A stretch of 64,000 nucleotides of DNA from Clostridiales bacterium (lineage in GTDB: Bacteria > Bacillota > Clostridia > Peptostreptococcales > Acidaminobacteraceae): NCBI GenBank assembly GCA_016342415.1, contig JAEIOD010000010.1, positions 1-64,000 of the forward strand, in the 5' to 3' direction. Of the stretch, positions 61,893-64,000 are shown one piece after another (position 1 is the first letter of the stretch; each line of letters opens with the position of its first letter). A program made the translations under genes and the position numbers. Under the pieces are notes generated by a model. It was not told the origin of the DNA, searched no databases, and worked only from the letters and a program-made list of their open reading frames with translations.

Positions 61893-62037
61893 AAAATTCC
61901 TCCATGATTTTTCTTGACCAATCCTTACTAAAATATCGTTCAAGGTTTATGATCAAACGCTTGTCCCTGTTAATACGCATGCACCATTCTACAAGGAATT
62001 TAAAGTCATCACTCCTGGCATTATTCTGAATATTCGA
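61882..62037 (-). pseudogene. Open frame without a start, between A1 and B1
   Basis: A 51-codon frame reads FKFLVEWCMRINRDKRL and ends DWSRKIMEEFYEK, with sensible composition. Its only ATG (61980) opens 32 codons without a good ribosome site; an AGGAG site upstream points into a different frame. Its end overlaps the start of B1. It looks like the tail of a decayed gene, or a gene read by frameshift. Confidence 0.35.
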
Positions 62038-62053
62038 TTAATTTACCGGTTAT

Positions 62054-62326
62054 TTAAAAAGTCTGGTAGTCATCAGAATCTTTTATCATACGGTTTATAA
62101 ATTTACATAAATCACCGATTTCGTTTACTGACATGTTACAGACATCATTATCATGTTCGATACCCAATTCATCTCTCAAGAACTCCAAAATTTCGTCCAT
62201 ATCCGAATCTAATAATATTGCATACTTTTCATTCAGAGCTTCAACAAGTGTTTCAAAATCATAGTTGTTTTCATCATCAATTACCCTCACTACTCTCATA
62301 AAAGTATCAGGTGTAAATTCTTTCAT
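62054..62326 (-). CDS. Small acidic protein, A1 of the orphan cassette (90 aa)
   Basis: Begins MKEFTPDTFMRVVRVIDDEN, with GGAGG five bases upstream, and contains DMDEILEFLRDELGIEHDND and a late KFINRMIKD. Helical and acidic, one Cys, no membrane segment. First gene of the cassette behind a promoter with a hairpin in its leader. Paralogue of A2. Function not recognised; a small immunity or antitoxin-like role is only one idea. Confidence 0.75.
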   Translation of the reverse strand: MKEFTPDTFMRVVRVIDDENNYDFETLVEALNEKYAILLDSDMDEILEFLRDELGIEHDNDVCNMSVNEIGDLCKFINRMIKDSDDYQTF

Positions 62327-62379
62327 ACAATCCTCCATAAAAGAATATCATCTCAAAACAATATCAAGACGCAACATAC

Positions 62380-62395
62380 TGGCACCACTGTGCCA
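62380..62395. repeat. Dyad in the A1 leader
   Basis: TGGCAC/GTGCCA with four-base loop, about 15-30 nt after the predicted transcript start and 55 nt before the A1 start. Operator or leader hairpin. Confidence 0.55.
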
Positions 62396-62414
62396 CAGCA
62401 TATTCTTTAAGAGT

Positions 62415-62443
62415 ATTATAATCTCGAAAATTGATTTTGTAAA
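62415..62443 (-). promoter_or_regulatory. Promoter of the orphan small-ORF cassette
   Basis: Minus-strand TTTACA (62438-62443), 17-base spacer, TATAAT (62415-62420). Confidence 0.75.
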
Positions 62444-62820
62444 GAAGAAAAAAACGTTTTCCTTTTATTTTTTTTACTTTTATTTTTATCTTTACAAATC
62501 AGGAAAATAGGACTATAATTTATGGTCTATTTTTATGCATATGCACAATCAACTCACAGTTTTGATACATCAGGTATAGAATCATTTTATAAACTCCAAA
62601 ATACACTCTTAAAAATACTTGAAGCATAAAGTTATATGCCACTTTTTTAGTATCCACTTTATTAATGTAAGAATATCTCGTATAATTAAGTGTTGTATAT
62701 GGATTTTACTTTATACAATTTCGAATTCACTGTTTTTATGATATCAGTTTAATTTGAATTTTTCTAAACTGTGTCTATATATGTTTTTGACTACTATAAC
62801 TGAATGTGAGGTTAATATAA
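62444..62820. other. AT-rich intergenic stretch with poly-T tract
   Basis: About 375 bases without a gene. A pyrimidine-rich tract (about 62454-62495) with GTAAAG/CTTTAC ends could be curved DNA upstream of both the small-ORF promoter and the ZIP gene. Confidence 0.4.
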
Positions 62821-63549
62821 ATGAGTAATTTAACAACAATTGTCATCATTTCTGTACTCGGACCGGTGATCGGTTCACTTATTGGTGTTCTGAAAAAACC
62901 TTCTCCAGCTTTTATGTATAATATGCTGTCATTCGCTGCTGGTATTATGCTTTCGATTTCTTTTCTTGAACTCATACCAGAGAGTATCGCATTCTCATCT
63001 ATTCAGATATGCGTCCTCGGCATCATTTTAGGTTCTGTTGTTATGTATGCTATTGATAGGTTGTTGCCACATATTCATCCAGAACTTTTGGAACAGGAAC
63101 AAGGTAAACATCTGAAAAAAACCGCTACTTATTTAATAATAGGGATTTTTCTGCACAATTTTCCTGAGGGAATGGCCATAGCAATAGGAACTGTATCCAA
63201 TTCAAAACTGAGCCTTGCAATCGCACTTGCTATTGCAATCCACAATATACCTGAAGGCATTTGTACATCAGCACCTTATTATCTATGCACAAATAAACGC
63301 TTGAAATCATTTTTGGTATCCTCTTCAACCGCGTTACCAATTCTATTCGGATTTATGTTCGCTAAAAAACTTTACCAACATATTTCATATGACTTTGTCG
63401 GATTGATTATAGGTGCAACCGCTGGACTCATGATCTACATTTGTGCGGACGAACTCATTCCAACCTCATGCAACAAGACGACCAACCACAGTACAATATT
63501 TTCCTTGATTTTAGGAACTATATTTGTGGTGTTGTTAAAAGCTATTTAG
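62821..63549 (+). CDS. ZIP-family metal transporter
   Basis: 242 aa, eight helices. Helix 4 and 5 metal motifs HNFPEGMA and HNIPEGI, and an internal His-containing loop (PHIHPELLEQEQ) between helices 3 and 4. Known: ZIP proteins (ZupT-like) import Zn2+ and other divalent metals. The GAGG site before ATG is spaced nine bases. No Zur box seen. Confidence 0.92.
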   Translation: MSNLTTIVIISVLGPVIGSLIGVLKKPSPAFMYNMLSFAAGIMLSISFLELIPESIAFSSIQICVLGIILGSVVMYAIDRLLPHIHPELLEQEQGKHLKKTATYLIIGIFLHNFPEGMAIAIGTVSNSKLSLAIALAIAIHNIPEGICTSAPYYLCTNKRLKSFLVSSSTALPILFGFMFAKKLYQHISYDFVGLIIGATAGLMIYICADELIPTSCNKTTNHSTIFSLILGTIFVVLLKAI

Positions 63550-63563
63550 ACAAGGGCTGCTTT

Positions 63564-63595
63564 AATGATAGCAAACTGTTTGCTATCATTTTTTT
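63564..63595 (+). terminator. Terminator of the ZIP gene
   Basis: 12-bp stem AATGATAGCAAA/TTTGCTATCATT with three-base loop and a long T run. Confidence 0.92.
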
Positions 63596-63626
63596 ACCAT
63601 CTACTCTAAAATATTTCATTATCAAT

Positions 63627-63675
63627 AAAAAAAGGCTAACCGTACTGGTAAAATATCACCTGTACAGTCAGCTTT
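63627..63675 (-). terminator. Terminator of the small Cys-containing gene
   Basis: Long stem pairing GGCTAACCGTAC (63634-63645) with GTACAGTCAGC (63662-63672) on the minus strand, including G-U pairs, then a T run (plus-strand A at 63627-63633). It points to minus-strand transcription. Confidence 0.65.
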
Positions 63676-63771
63676 CTTATCTACTTTTTCACCTCTTTAT
63701 ATCACATTTTACTCTTCTTTAAGCAGTAATCAGCTTTTCACATGTTGATTTAACTACATATCACTGTCAAC

Positions 63772-63933
63772 TTATTCCTCGATAAGTTTCAATGTGATAT
63801 CATCACACATTTCCTTTGTTTCCAGATTAACATGCGGCATTTCCATTTCCTCTTCAGGAGCATGACCACTCCAATACGATGGTACTTGATGTATAAAGCC
63901 ACATGTTGAACATTTATAATATATACAATCCAT
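63772..63933 (-). CDS. Small Cys-containing protein (53 aa)
   Basis: MDCIYYKCSTCGFIHQVP at the start holds three Cys in a zinc-ribbon-like arrangement (C-x4-C-x2-C), with a later Cys (EMCDD). Rest is acidic. GGGAGG five bases before ATG, TATAAT (63960-63965) further upstream and the terminator above support a real gene. Not recognised. Confidence 0.65.
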   Translation of the reverse strand: MDCIYYKCSTCGFIHQVPSYWSGHAPEEEMEMPHVNLETKEMCDDITLKLIEE

Positions 63934-64000
63934 AAAACCTCCCTTATATCCTGTAAATTATTATAACATATGTATCTAGATAGAAAAGACACTTCCATTC

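Noticed and set aside
1-64000. CRISPR arrays, insertion sequences, prophage, tRNA and rRNA genes
   Set aside because: No regularly spaced repeats, transposase or integrase motifs, or RNA gene sequences were seen on either strand by eye; a dedicated search would be firmer.

Overview
The window reads as chromosome from a low-GC, anaerobic or fermentative Gram-positive-type bacterium (Bacillota, or a deep Mycoplasmatota relative such as an Erysipelotrichia- or Izemoplasma-like lineage; the sequence alone cannot settle this). Signs are strong GGAGG ribosome sites, AT-rich codon use, a glycyl-radical enzyme, a hybrid-cluster protein, ferredoxin-type proteins and no outer-membrane genes. The standard bacterial code applies: Trp is TGG, and TGA ends normal genes, for example at the stop/start overlaps of the lysine-exporter pair and of the zinc genes. 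No rRNA, tRNA, insertion sequence, prophage or CRISPR array was seen.

Layout. 0-5.3 kb: an operon for trans-4-hydroxyproline use (Xaa-Pro peptidase, activase, HypD-type glycyl-radical dehydratase, XRE-cupin regulator). 5.5-12 kb: MscS channel, ZntB/CorA-type transporter, and a TetR-controlled two-permease ABC exporter. 12-16.7 kb: cold-shock protein with a long leader, rhodanese, split LysO lysine exporter, and a histidine kinase with an HD-GYP response regulator. 16.8-22.2 kb: a nitrosative/redox block with a broken hemerythrin-like gene, a Cys-rich small protein, Hcp, a divergent Crp/Fnr regulator, a methyltransferase and a membrane ferredoxin-FMN protein; the Hcp/regulator gap is packed with palindromes. 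22-32 kb: mostly housekeeping and transport (PfoR-type EIIC, APH-like kinase, aldo-keto reductase, cobalamin adenosyltransferase, YbaK, PgeF, 5-formyl-THF cyclo-ligase, YeiH). 32-39.3 kb: XRE/DUF3169 pair, a glutaredoxin-like gene with an in-frame TGA at the active-site Cys position, and a GPH-symporter/C45/M20 amidohydrolase cluster with its regulator. 39.4-42.3 kb: ZnuBC, Zur and ZnuA. 42.4-60.8 kb: peptidase, aminotransferase, alcohol dehydrogenase, PadR/DUF2812, a GH13 amylase with divergent AraC regulator, MerR cassette, DUF5692, DUF1848, MFS, ABC-F and a PfkB-family kinase. 61.1-62.4 kb: a run of small orphan ORFs that repeats a two-gene pattern. 62.8-64 kb: ZIP transporter and a small Cys-containing protein.

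Most interesting points: (1) the glutaredoxin-like gene at 33619-33872, where an in-frame TGA replaces the catalytic Cys and is followed at the right distance by a hairpin with a G in its small apical loop, as expected for a bacterial SECIS; (2) the A-B-A-B cassette of small proteins at 61114-62326, whose two A proteins are diverged paralogues; (3) the HypD operon carrying its own Xaa-Pro peptidase; (4) the ordered palindromes between hcp and its regulator. Several regulators (TetR, XRE, PadR, MerR) sit behind readable promoters whose dyads show plausible autoregulation. Two genes carry what look like single-A losses in short A runs, which may be true decay or assembly errors.
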